Shown here in pieces: positions 24,735 to 35,132 of a stretch of 64,000 bases of DNA. The position numbers and the translations under genes are program-made. The stretch is from contig NC_081415.1 of the NCBI RefSeq assembly GCF_030272615.1, positions 378,718,392 through 378,782,391 on the forward strand, written 5' to 3'. The notes under the pieces are model-generated. The model did no database searches and was not told the DNA's origin. It saw only the letters and a list, made by a program, of their open reading frames with translations. The stretch comes from Cryptomeria japonica (taxonomy: Eukaryota; Streptophyta; Pinopsida; Cupressales; Cupressaceae). Within the stretch, counting starts at the first letter, position 1. Each line of letters opens with the position of its first letter.

Positions 24735-24754
24735 CTCCGCAACGACGCCAAAAA
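24735..24754 (-). other. primer binding site, tRNA-Asp type
   Basis: The minus strand reads TGGCGTCGTTGCGGAGGAT next to the 5' LTR. The 3' end of plant tRNA-Asp pairs with TGGCGCCGTTGCCGGGGAT, so the site shows three mismatches. tRNA-Asp priming is established for Athila elements. Confidence 0.85.
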
Positions 24755-25983
24755 TGTTGGTCCTCACAACTGGAATGACAACTAAGTAATAAAACATAAT
24801 TCAAAGATTGGATACCTTTGAATACATAGCTTTCTTGTAGAAAAATCTAATTTACTTATCGACTAGGGACGTAAAATTAAAATGGGCTAGCACTGTATGT
24901 GCACCAAGTTCATATCGCAACCATTCTATACTGTAGGAAAGGAAATTATTTGAAGTAAACATGCAAAATCTCAATGAACTAATACTTAATCTAAATTCAC
25001 AACTAGAAATCACTCAAATAATTACCACTAAATGATAATGTTCTAGCAAGCGGATAGGAACTACTCTGTCGTTGTGGCTACAGGAATAGACATGGAAACT
25101 ATTTCTAGTGGCTGTAGGAACACACAATTGCCAAAACAACTACTACTAAAGAATGGAAACTAACTGGAAAATATGAAGGATTACTCACCAAGTAGGCCCC
25201 CTTGAGTGAGCATATCCATAACTTTCAAATTATAATTGTTAAGCTTTTAAAATCACATTGATCTCTTTATTCATTTTGACTGTGAAAATACATAAAATAC
25301 CAGAAGACAGAGTATTAAAAATATGATGTTCATTCTCTACCATCCTTGAGAGGAGAGAGAAACCCCTTTATTTATAAGGAAGCTTATAACAGATTCCTAA
25401 CTGATCAACCATATTCCTACGGAATAGGTGAATAGGATTCATTAAACAAAAGAAGAAGAAGTCAGCACAAGAAAACAAAACAACATCTATCTTGCAGCTG
25501 AGAAAATATAGGATGACTTGCTTCCTAGATCTAAGCTCCACTAAGAACAGTTATAAATGCCCCATAAATCATTCTGTTGAAGATCCAGTCAAGTGGCTTT
25601 GATCTCCCTCATTATTGCTTTTCTTTGATTGGGTCTGCATTGCGGCTATATACTTGGTGCGTTTTTAACCACCACTTAGTCTTTCATTCTCCTTTGCTGA
25701 TCCTGCATCATGATATTAATACGCACAACAAAAATGTGTATATACTAATGCTAACATGATATAATTGAAACTATACTTAAGATTGATTTTAGATATTTGC
25801 ATAGATAAATCATTTTAAAACCATTATATGACAACCTTAAGTATAAGTCAAATCAGTTTCAGAAACACTTAAAAGGTATCAACTAGGAGAGTATCTTGAT
25901 CCAAATGTCATCTAATCACAAGACTTAGGCAGGAGTATTATAATAAAAATCTATCAAAATAGAGCCATTATTTAGGCTCATCA
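24755..25983 (-). repeat. 5' LTR of the Athila-type element
   Basis: Starts TGTTGGTCC on the plus strand after the primer site and ends GGCTCATCA at 25983, directly followed by the CTTAC duplication. 1229 bp, a partner of 14849-16082. Confidence 0.95.
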
Positions 25984-26985
25984 CTTACTATACCACCATC
26001 ATACCTTTCCAAATTTACAAATTTACTATTATCACCTGTCATATGATGAGAGAAACAACTGTCAATTACCCATTCATCTTTCTCCTCAACTTTAGTAGCC
26101 AAAGCTTTCTCCTCATTAATGTAGTTTGTAAAATCTGTAGCTACAAGATCATCTTCCTTGAATGAACACAAATTCATCTCCCGAATTTCCCTTATCTGAC
26201 TCATCATCTGTCACACCTTCATCAACAATATAATAACACTTCTTCTAATATTTAGGCTTATATGGCTTAAATGGCATCTTAGGATTTGTATCTCTTTTTG
26301 AACACCTTGATGCAATATTTCCTATCTTATTGCATGAAAAATATTTAGCAGGTAACTTATCTTCATGCTTACCAGCACCTTTAGGCAATCTTTTGGCAAT
26401 ATGTGCTTCAAGATCCTCAAGCTCCTCAAGATCTCTTTCATCTCTTTCTCATACCTAGATACTTTTGTAGAACTTTCTCCCAGATCATCCCTGCTTCTTG
26501 GAAATAGTAGCTTTGAATGCAAATTCAATCTTAGGAAGAGAGTCTCCAAACTCACTCAGCTAAAAAGCAACAAGCTTAATAATTCGCATGTCTCTTGTCA
26601 CATTTTTCATAGTCTGGATCTCATCAATAGAAACAAATTTATGTTTGTAAGCAAGAGGAAAGGATCTCAACACTTTAGGAACAGTCTTAGATTCTTCTAA
26701 TACTCCACCAACACATTTGATTACACGCACAAGCTCATTCACTTTCTAAATAAAAAAAGTAATGTTCACATCTGCACTCATCTTTAGGTTCTCATATTTA
26801 CCCTTCAAGATCTGTAACTTAGCAATATTCACATGAATATCATCTAAGTCCATCACATCAGTCATCTCTGAGTCTAACAAGGAACTCAACAATGCTTCCT
26901 TAGCTCTAATATTGTATCATGCTTCCTTTATCTCATCCGGAGTAGTAGGACCATTTTGATGAGCATTATATATGTTGGCATGAGA
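25984..26985 (-). pseudogene. gag: Copia-A copy 1 protease start and gag
   Basis: The Copia frame resumes after the Athila insertion with VNLERYDGGIV and WVIDSCFSHHMTGD (26110-26030), the Copia protease entry in which one Gly of IDSG is missing. Upstream is a gag knuckle near 26345-26300 reading YFSCNKIGNIASRC: first Cys now Tyr, His now Asn. Capsid sequence follows (26742-26560, SFPLAYKHKFVSIDEI). The gag N-terminus is missing: similarity to copy 2 ends near 26985. Confidence 0.85.
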
Positions 26986-27085
26986 AACTATTCTAGTGAT
27001 GCTCTGGTGGAGATTGATGATTTTTGGTGCATGATATTTATTTAGAGTTGTCATTGATGGCAACTGTGAAGTTCATCATAAATAA
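26986..27085. other. filler between the two Copia-A copies
   Basis: About 100 bases align with neither copy. They separate the gag of copy 1 from the RNase H of copy 2. In a normal tandem pair this place would hold the RNase H end, polypurine tract, a central LTR, primer site and gag start. Confidence 0.6.
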
Positions 27086-28470
27086 CTCAAAAAATGAAAC
27101 TTGATTGATATATGCTTTGTTTTGGAATGCAACATTGGATTCTTTGAAATATTGATAGCACTTGAATTTTCATAGTGTATAGCAATAGGCTCATCATAAA
27201 TAACTCCTATATCCTTCAACATCTACATCATCCAAATTACCTGAGTACAATTGCTAGTAGCAGCAATGTCTTCAACCTCTGCAATAGATAAAGAAATAGC
27301 ATTTTGCTTCTTACTTGCCCAAGAGACCAACTTTTTACCCAAAAAGAATGCACCACCTGTAGTACTCTTTCGATCATCAAAATCATCTACCCAATCAGAA
27401 TTTGTAAAAGCATCAAGGTAAAGTCATCATTCTTAGAATACCACAAACCAAAATCAACTATCCCTTTCAAATATTTGAATATCCTTTTTATAGTAGTAAC
27501 ATGAGATTCCTTAGGATCAACTTGAAATCTAACAACATGACACACAACATTCATTATATTAAGTCTAGTCTGAGTCAAATAAAACAAACAACCAATCATA
27601 GATCTACATCTACTCTGATTAGCTTTCAGAGAATCATCATCTTTTGTCTGCTTCCATCTGGTCACCATAGGTGTACCAACATGTTTAGAGTCCTCAAAAC
27701 TAAATTTCTTAAACATTTCCTTCACATACTTAGACTGAGATATGAAATACCTTTATCCAAGTGAGTAATTTACAATCCTAGAAAGAATTTCATTTCACCA
27801 ATCATATAAATTTCAAATTCATTCTGCATCTCTTCAACAAATTTCTTACATAGGCAATCATTTCCTCCAAAGATAATGTCATCAACAAAAACTTCAACAA
27901 TCAAAATTTTATTTTGTTCAACCTTGAAATAAAAATTATTGTCACAAGTACCTTATAGAATCCAAGCTTCAAATACTTATCCAATCTAGCATACCAAGCT
28001 CTAGGGGATTTCTTCAATCCATACAATTATTTCTTCAATTGGCTAACCATGCCAGTTAAAATCCATTTGGTTTCTCAATGTAGACTTCTTCTTCCAATTC
28101 ACCATTAAGAAAGGTTGATTTGACATCCATGTGACAAACCTTGAAATCTTTGTGAGCAACATAGGTAAGAAATAATCTAATAGCTTCAATTCAAGATACC
28201 GGAGTAAAAGTCTCCTCATAATCAATTCCTTACATCTATGAATAGCCTTTACAAACAAGTATAGCTTTATTCTGAATAACTTCACCCTATTCATTTAACT
28301 TATTCTGAAATACCCATTTAGTCCCAATTATATTTTTATCCTTAGGTCTAGGAACAAGAATCCATGTATCATTTTTCCTAATCTGATTTAATTCTTCTTC
28401 CATAGCTTTAATCCAATTCTCATCTTTGCATGCTTCATCAACATTCTTAGGTTCAATCGTAGAAATCAAA
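27086..28470 (-). pseudogene. pol: Copia-A copy 2 RNase H (truncated) and reverse transcriptase
   Basis: RT N-terminal blocks are at 28469-28290 (DTWILVPRPKDKN, IGTKWVFQNKLNE). The catalytic FVDD is intact at 27889-27878 (context FVDDIIFGGND), and the C-terminal open frame is at 27725-27387 (HVGTPMVTRWKQ, LFYLTQTRLNIMN). RNase H follows to about 27086, where it stops at the block SKTKHISIKF seen in copy 1, so the last few dozen residues are missing. Frameshifts interrupt the palm region (28040-27930). Confidence 0.85.
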
Positions 28471-29953
28471 CAAAATTATTTAGCAAGTCTTCTTCTAGTC
28501 ATCACACCTTTATTCTAATCACCAATAATCTAATTTTCTAAATGATTCAACCTTACATATCAGGAGTTTTAGGATTTTCTTGAATTTTAGGTTCTTGAAC
28601 TCTTTCTTCTAAATTAACATTTGCACCTTCATTCTCAGGGTTTTCTAGAGCAATCTAAACTTGATTTAGGGTCTGCACTTACTTTCCTTATCTGAACTGG
28701 CATCCTAATCATAAGAATCATATCCACAAGATCTAATCTATCTTACATTACCTTCATCAACCTTCACATTAGCACTTTCAACCATCTTTTTCAATCTTTT
28801 ATTATAACACTGGTAGGCCTTACTTTTAGTAGAGTAACCAAGAAAGATTCCTTCATCACATCTAGCATCAAACTTTCCAAGATCTTTATCTCTTTTGATA
28901 TAGCATTTACTACCAATTTTTTTGAAATATCTAATAGTAGGAGCATGACCAAACCATAACTCATAAGAAGTCTTACCAGTATCACCTTTGACATTTACCC
29001 GATTAAGAGTGTATATTGTACTAGTCACAACTTCTCTCCAAAATATATGTAGAACATTTCCTTCAATCATCATTGTTCTAGCAGCTTCTTGAACTGTTCT
29101 ATTCTTTCTCTCCACAACACTATTTTGCTATGGTGTCCTAGGAGTAGATAACTAACTCTTAACTCCATGCTCTTCACAATATGCATTAAACTTTACCGGA
29201 AGTGAATTTTGCACCTCTATCATATCTCAGACACTTTAGTTTTAATCTAGTTTCAGTTTCAACTCTAGCCTTGAAAATCTTGAACTCCTCCAACACTTTA
29301 GACTTCTCCCTTAAGAATGTAATCCACATCATTCTTAAATAATCATCAATCAACAACATGAAATACCTGTCACCCTATAAGCTTCTCACTCTAGAAGGAC
29401 CATACAGATCAGTATGCACAAGATCCAATAATCCATTAGAATGGTATTATTTTCTCTTATAAGTAACTCTTGTTTTCTTCCCTAATAGACATTCCTTACA
29501 TACCAGATTAGAAGGCTTTATTAACATTGATAGATCTCTCATTGCTTGAGTAGATATTATCTTAACCATACAATAAAAATTTGCATGACACATCCTTCTA
29601 TGCCATAACCAACTTTTATCAATCAGACCAATCAAACAGCTTCTTCCACCAACATTCAAGTGAAAGATATTACATTTAGTCTTTGTAACTAATGCAATCT
29701 TAGTTTTGGAGCTACTCAAGATCTCATAATTTCCATTCTTGAATTTCAAGTTATATCCTTTATCAACCATTTGACCAACACTCAAAAGATTATTCTTTAA
29801 ACCTTCAACATACAACACATCATCAGCATTATCCTTACCATCAAGAGAAATAGAGCCTCTACCATAGATTACACAAGCTTTGTTATCACCAAAGCTTACT
29901 ATACCACCATCATACCTTTCCAAATTTACAAATTTACTCTTATTGCCTATCAT
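28471..29953 (-). pseudogene. pol: Copia-A copy 2 protease end, zinc domain and integrase
   Basis: A clean 168-codon stretch (29953-29447) holds the protease end and pre-integrase HHCC domain (LWHRRMCHANFYCMVKI, VCKECLLGKKTR). The core follows: TDLYGPSR near 29400, where the first catalytic Asp is kept (Asn in copy 1), then LRYDRGAKF near 29230, and VERKNRTVQEAARTMM (29118-29080). Frameshifts near 29210 and stops break the middle. The linker at 28480-28730 is low complexity. Confidence 0.85.
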
Positions 29954-29980
29954 GTGATGAGAGAAACCATTGTTAATAAC

Positions 29981-31061
29981 TCATTCATCTTTCTCCTCAG
30001 CTTTAGCAAACAAATATTTCTCCACATTAATGGAGCTTGTAAAATTTGTAGTTATAGGATCATCTTCCTTGATAGAAATGAACACAAATTCATCTCCTGA
30101 ATTTACCTTATCCAACTCATCATCTATCACACCTTCATCATCAGTATAATAACACTTCTTCTGATATTTAGTCTTATATGGCTTAAATGGCATCTTAGGA
30201 TTTCTATCTTTTTCTAAACACCTTGATGCAAAATGTCCTATCTTATTGCATGAAAAACATTTAAGAGGTAACTTTTTTTCATATTTACCAGCACCTTTAG
30301 GAAATCTTCTGGCAATAAGTGCTTCAAGCTCCTCAAGCTCTCTTTCTTCATCTTTCATCTCTTTCTCATACCTATATACTCTTGTAGAACTTTCTCCTAG
30401 ATCATCTCTTATTCTTAGAAATGGTAGCTTTGAATGTAGATTCAATCTTAGGAAGAGAGTCTCCAAACTCAATTAGCTAAAAACCAACAAGCTTATTGAT
30501 CAACATGTCTCTTGTCATATTTGTCATAGTCCGGATCTCATCAATAGCAATAGCTTTATGTCTGTAAGCACAAGGAAAGTATCTCAACACTTTAGCAACA
30601 ATCTCATATTTTTCTAATGATCCACTAGCACATCTGATTCCACACACAAGCTCATAGGCTTTCTGTATAAAATAAGTAATGTTCACATCTTCACTCATCT
30701 TTAGGTTCTCATATTTACCCTTCAAGCTCTACAATTTAGCAATCTTGACATGACTATCACCTTCATGCAAGGTCTCCAATTTTATCCAGATCTCATGATC
30801 CATCTCTAAGTCCATCACATTAGTCGTCTCAGAGTCTGACAAGGCACTCAACAATGCTTCCTTAGATCTAATATTATATTTTGCATCCTTTATCTCATCC
30901 GGAGTAGTAGGACCATTCTGAGGAACATCATATACATTCTTAGTATTCTTCCAGTTCTCTTTTCCAATGCATCTCAAATGATATTCCATCTAGCTTTTCC
31001 AAAGAGTGTAGTTCATTCCATCAAATCTCAAACTATCCTTCTTGAAAGAAAAGGTTGCCAT
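29981..31061 (-). pseudogene. gag: Copia-A copy 2 gag, nearly full length
   Basis: Likely start Met at 31061-31059, 43 bases inside the primer site, giving MATFSFKKDSLRFDGMNY and LWK, a typical Copia gag N-terminus. Capsid continues through 30989-30477 (YNIRSKEALLSALSDSET, YAYRHK-like block CAYRHKAIAIDEI). An intact CCHC knuckle CFSCNKIGHFASRC lies near 30265-30225, followed by an acidic tail. Three or four stops, mostly TAG, are the only clear lesions. This is the best preserved gag in the window. Confidence 0.88.
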
Positions 31062-31103
31062 CCTAGATCTCCTCAAGCGGTCAAGCTTCTTCAAGAGGAT
31101 CTA

Positions 31104-31116
31104 GCTCTGGTACCAA
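31104..31116 (-). other. primer binding site of Copia-A, tRNA-iMet type
   Basis: The minus strand reads TTGGTACCAGAGC, one base from the usual TTGGTATCAGAGC, directly next to the 5' LTR end. Confidence 0.85.
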
Positions 31117-31117
31117 T

Positions 31118-32503
31118 TATTGGCAACAATGCAGCAAATTTAGAGGGGCATGAATTGATTTGATCAAAATCTCAAAACATAAACCACAAATCAGATCTGA
31201 TAATTAACAGTTACAACATGAAACAACACCACATCAATAACACACATAACACCAAAAATTTTGACATGGAAAACCCAGTTAAGGGAAAAACCACAATGGG
31301 AACCTATCCACAATTAAATAATACCTTGTTAGGAGTAAATGTGAATATTACAATGGAGAATGCACATGTATTCAGGCACATTGCTTAGAGCTCACTGCTC
31401 AAAATAAGAAACTTAGAAAGGCTACAACCTTTAGGGAAGACTCGCTGATTTACATGGTCACACTGACTTACAAAAACATTAGGACAACAATCCAAATTAC
31501 ATGAATTATGAAAATACAATCTTCATATGCCTGAGTACAGTTCTAATTAAGCACACAGTGTGTTCTACAACACTTCTCTTCTCTCCTTCACACTTCCAAA
31601 AAATTGAATCACTTATTCGCACATACATTGCAATCATACACATTCTCAAAGATCATAGACGTCACAAACATACATCTTACATGATTATTTAGTTTATTTA
31701 TGCAAGTCATCAACCTCTGAAATATAGGTCGGCTAAACCATCAATACAAATTACAAGATAATATAATCAAACGCTACAAAAATACATGTAGACCAAAATG
31801 ATGCTGGCTAAGACACAATCTAGACCCAAAACAATACTGCAAACATGCAACACCTCCAACAATTATGTTTCGATCATCCACAACACGCTATAACCACCAA
31901 GAATGTCACATAATATGAATAACATCAGCGGACAAAGAAAATCTTCAATAATGCGCACAATAATCAATGTGAACCACCAATACGCATAGAACATGATCTA
32001 GGGATATCCAAAAACAACATGAATTGCACCACAACAACCGCAACAACTCAGATCACTAGAATCATCATCATCATCTTTCCACTAGAGTTGAAGAACACCA
32101 TCATAACTAACTGTCAACCTAAAAGGTTCGCTTATGGATTTCCAAATGATGAACCAATAGAACTGAGGGCACACATCAACATCTAGAACACATCCCACAT
32201 ATCTACAACTAAAGATATTACAAATCCAGAGCAATACAGAACAAAAACCAAAATGTCGAATAACATGAACAACTAATAAACATCCTCAATATCAGATCTC
32301 ATAACTTGATCAATATATCATGAAAACCTTTACAAATGGGAATGAACCATCTATAGACAAAAAACCAACAACCCTTTAAACTACATCAACTCATCTACAA
32401 AACCAACTCATCCAACCAAACTGCAACACTCGAATACACAGAAGAATATGTTTACATCAATGACAACACATCATTTCAGCAATCTTCTCAGCAACATCCA
32501 ACA
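31118..32503 (-). repeat. 5' LTR of Copia-A
   Basis: Aligns with 10273-11569. On the plus strand its left end is TATTGGCAAC where the partner has TGTTGGCAAC, a point change in the terminal dinucleotide. Its right end CATCCAACA is followed by TGGGA. About 1386 bp, longer than its partner through small insertions. Confidence 0.9.
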
Positions 32504-32508
32504 TGGGA
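32504..32508. repeat. target-site duplication TGGGA (right copy)
   Basis: Partner of 10268-10272, immediately outside the 5' LTR of Copia-A. Confidence 0.85.
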
Positions 32509-32808
32509 GAGCCTCACTTTTTGGGTATTGTTGACTCATCCATTGTTAAGATTTTCAAATTGATTGTCAATCTTCTCCAACTAGTCAAGGAAAACCCTAG
32601 TGAGTGATTCCTCCACATCGTGAGAATTGTCTAAAGAATGAGGATAAACGGGAAAATTTGTAGAAATAGAAGAACCACCAATATCCTCATTGAAAAAGTT
32701 ATCCAAATTAGGCTCAATATCCTTGCTAATTAAACCTTGGGAAGCCTTAATTCTACAACTTCTTCTCACAGGGAGATTATAGGTTGGACTAATAGTAGTA
32801 AAACTCAT
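32504..32808 (-). pseudogene. gag: N-terminal piece of the gag of Tat-like element D
   Basis: Starts with Met at 32808 (MSFTTISPTYNLPVRRSCRI) and is open to a TAG at 32581, then readable to the TGGGA duplication. The continuation is at 10272-10080. The protein is Asp/Glu- and Asn-rich with no domain that I recognise. Gag is inferred from its position 800 bases inside an LTR and primer site. A one-base deletion lies near 32538. Confidence 0.55.
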
Positions 32809-32819
32809 GCACTAAGGGA

Positions 32820-33610
32820 GGGAAATTGGAAATTTTGAAATTTAAATTTTGAAATCTAAGTTGCAAAATAATTGAATAATGTCAAATGCTAGGAAAATTG
32901 ATTATTCAATTGATTGAAAAGACAGAGAATGATTGTGATGTAATCCCCTAGGAAATTGAAATCTAAAATTATGATTATGTTAAAATAACCTCTTAATTTA
33001 AAATTAAAATTACCCATTAGGAGATAGAAATTCAAATTTAAAATTAGGACTAAAACTAACTTCTTAATTTTGAAAAATTTGAATTTAAAGTGATCTAAAG
33101 GAAAATTTAAAATTAGGGCCTTCTAAAAAGAACCACTTAATTTTAAAATTAGAAAAAAATTTAAATTTAAAAATTAGGGCTCTTGTAATTAACCACTTGA
33201 TTTTAAAATTTAAATTTGAAATTAGATCTTGGATTGAAATTTTGAATTTGAATTGGAAATATCAACAAATTTAAAGAGGTAAATTCAAAATTTAAACAAC
33301 CCATAGGCTCAATATTTAAATTTTTTTAAATTAGGGTTTTTGCAATTAACCATTTAATTTCAAAATTTAAATGTGAAATTTGACTTGCAAGTAAAAATTT
33401 GAAATTGAATAACACTCAGATCTGAAATAATTAACCCAAATTATGCAATTTACAAGCTCAATTTTGAAAAAGAAAACTTAGGATTCTAATGAAATTAACC
33501 TCTAAATTTTTTAATTTTGCAAGGAAATAAAACTTGTAAATGAAAATTTGAATTTTAAATTGCATACACACTCCGATCTGAAAGCAAAAATCAGAATTAA
33601 AGGTGTTTCG
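32820..33610 (-). other. untranslated leader of element D, A/T-rich degenerate repeats
   Basis: No coding frame. Blocks such as AAAATTAGGGCTCTTGTAATTA, shortened here to its core AAATTAGGG, recur near 33045, 33110, 33175 and 33340, each followed by AACCACTTAATTTTAAAATT-like sequence. This suggests an old, degenerate tandem structure with units of varying length. Confidence 0.55.
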
Positions 33611-33624
33611 CATCGGGTTCACCA
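33611..33624 (-). other. candidate primer binding site of element D
   Basis: The minus strand reads TGGTGAACCCGATG at the place expected for a primer site, 20 bases inside the LTR end. I cannot assign the tRNA from memory. Confidence 0.4.
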
Positions 33625-33643
33625 AAACGTAAAGGGAAAAAAT

Positions 33644-34831
33644 TGATTTGGTAATTTACAACATAGAAGGAGAAATCACCAAATCAATTTTCTCTTTTTA
33701 AGGAGGTTTCCTTTACATTCAAAAGAGGGGAGGGGTAAATCCACTAGATTCAATCACAAATCAGATAAGGATTGAATACTAAGTATATTGATGGATTATG
33801 AATGTGCTTTTCCCTCTTTTGTAAGTTAAAATGTTGATTTAGGTTTAAGTGCTGAAATTGAAGACAAAATTGAGAAAATACTGAGCTATAGGTTCCGGAT
33901 TTTGTTGTGCCCATGGATCTCAGTAATGTGAGCTTATTCAGAGCCGCCTTGTGAAAATGCCCCAAAAAACCAAGGAATGTGGCACTGTCTCTTGGTCCTC
34001 TAAATTTTCTGCCTCGAAAAAGGTTTTTTCATCTCTGTGTTTGAAGCTTACTTCCATAATTATAGGACCGTGGCACTGCCTCTTGGTCCTTTGAATTTTC
34101 TGCATCGAAAAGGGTTTTTTCGTCTTTTTGTTTGAAGCTTATTTCAAGAATTACAACTATGCAAATAGAAATAAGGGGAAATAGGTTGGGAATAGGGGCT
34201 TGCCTTTGGTAAAACCCCCAATTTTGGAATTAACCATGAAATTGAGATAAATGTAATTGAAATGACTGAAATGAAATTTCCTCCTTTTGAGGAAGATGTT
34301 GAATTATGACTAAAAATGAAATGATTATACCTCATTAAGAAAGTTTTTCTTGCCTCAACATAGAATTAGGGTTTCATGAAATAGGTTGTAGATCTCCACT
34401 TCAATGCTTGATCCTTGACTTCATTGTTGCTCCAAGGCTTGAAGGAACATTGAAAATGCTCAAATTCTCTTGAATGCTTCTTAATTCTCATGGATTCATG
34501 TCGATATTCAAATGAGAGGGGAAATCCTCTTTATATACCTTCCTGTCGCATTAATTGATTGATTTTCTGACATGAGATGACACAAAGGTGAAAATCTCAC
34601 TCAAATTTGAAATGAGAAAAAGGGTTTAAATTGGGCCCCTTTTAGGGAGGACCATGGCGCCACACCCTAGTCCTGCCCTATTTTAGGCCAAGATCAAGGA
34701 GTCAAATTTTTTGGCATTTGTGATGCGTATGATAATAATCAGGTCTTTAATCAGGCCAAGGGGTGCAAACACTAGGGTGAAGACCCAAATGTGGTCAAAA
34801 ATTGCAAGGGATGCAATTTTAGGATGCTACA
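33644..34831 (-). repeat. LTR of Tat-like Ty3/Gypsy element D
   Basis: Minus strand starts TGTAGCATCCT (34831) and ends ATCA at 33644, TG...CA, about 1188 bp. It is followed by a candidate primer site, a leader and an open frame, so it is called a 5' LTR. It contains a 91-bp tandem duplication. No partner LTR was found. Confidence 0.55.
33980..34160. repeat. 91-bp tandem duplication inside the element D LTR
   Basis: TGGCACTGTCTCTTGGTCCT at 33980 recurs as TGGCACTGCCTCTTGGTCCT at 34071. The similarity continues through TCGAAAA..GGTTTTTTC and TTTGAAGCTTA. Two copies, roughly 85-90% alike. Confidence 0.9.
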
Positions 34832-35132
34832 TTTAGCCTCCAATTTAGGGGGGTATGAAGTCAATTATACTCTCAATAAAGTACAAAGGGTTCACATTGA
34901 AAGAATTTCACCAAGTCATCAAGGAGGCAAGATACACCAAGCCCCCAGTGGACTTTAGGATCTCACAACTTCTATGTCAAGGTAAAAGGGAAGAAAAAGA
35001 GAGAACCATGACTTCAACTAGTAAAGTTCTCTTACTATGAGCCATGAAAAGAAAAAACACCAAAAATTACAAAGAAAAAGCTAAGTAACTTTAAGTATCA
35101 AGATATGCAAAAGAGAGAATCATTAAACAGAG
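34832..35132. other. short spacer between two LTRs; no recognised gene
   Basis: A 61-codon open stretch (34855-35040) starts MKSIILSIKYKGFTLKEFHQ. It has no recognisable domain and is bounded by LTRs on both sides. It could be a scrap of an older element. Confidence 0.45.

Larger units (their letters stand above)
14849..25983 (-). mobile_element. complete-ended Athila-type Ty3/Gypsy retrotransposon
   Basis: An 11,135-bp element with two LTRs of about 1.23 kb, CTTAC target duplications, a tRNA-Asp-type primer site (inside 24754), gag, protease, RT, RNase H, integrase, an extra ORF after integrase, and a polypurine tract before the 3' LTR. Length, primer type and the post-integrase ORF fit the Athila branch. 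All coding regions carry stops, and integrase and RNase H have lost catalytic residues, so it is dead but structurally whole. It sits inside Copia-A and is therefore younger than that element. Confidence 0.93.
10273..32503 (-). mobile_element. composite Ty1/Copia element with two partial internal copies (Copia-A)
   Basis: Two related LTRs bound the unit (31118-32503 as 5' LTR, 10273-11569 as 3' LTR, minus strand), with matching TGGGA duplications outside. Inside, in minus order: primer site; gag, protease, integrase, RT and RNase H (copy 2, 31061-27086); about 100 bp of unrelated filler; then a second gag, protease, integrase, RT and RNase H (copy 1, 26985-11940); polypurine tracts; 3' LTR. 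Copy 1 is further split by an 11.1-kb Athila-type insertion. Without that insertion the unit is about 11.1 kb, far longer than a normal Copia. The two copies differ by roughly a tenth by eye. Confidence 0.85.
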
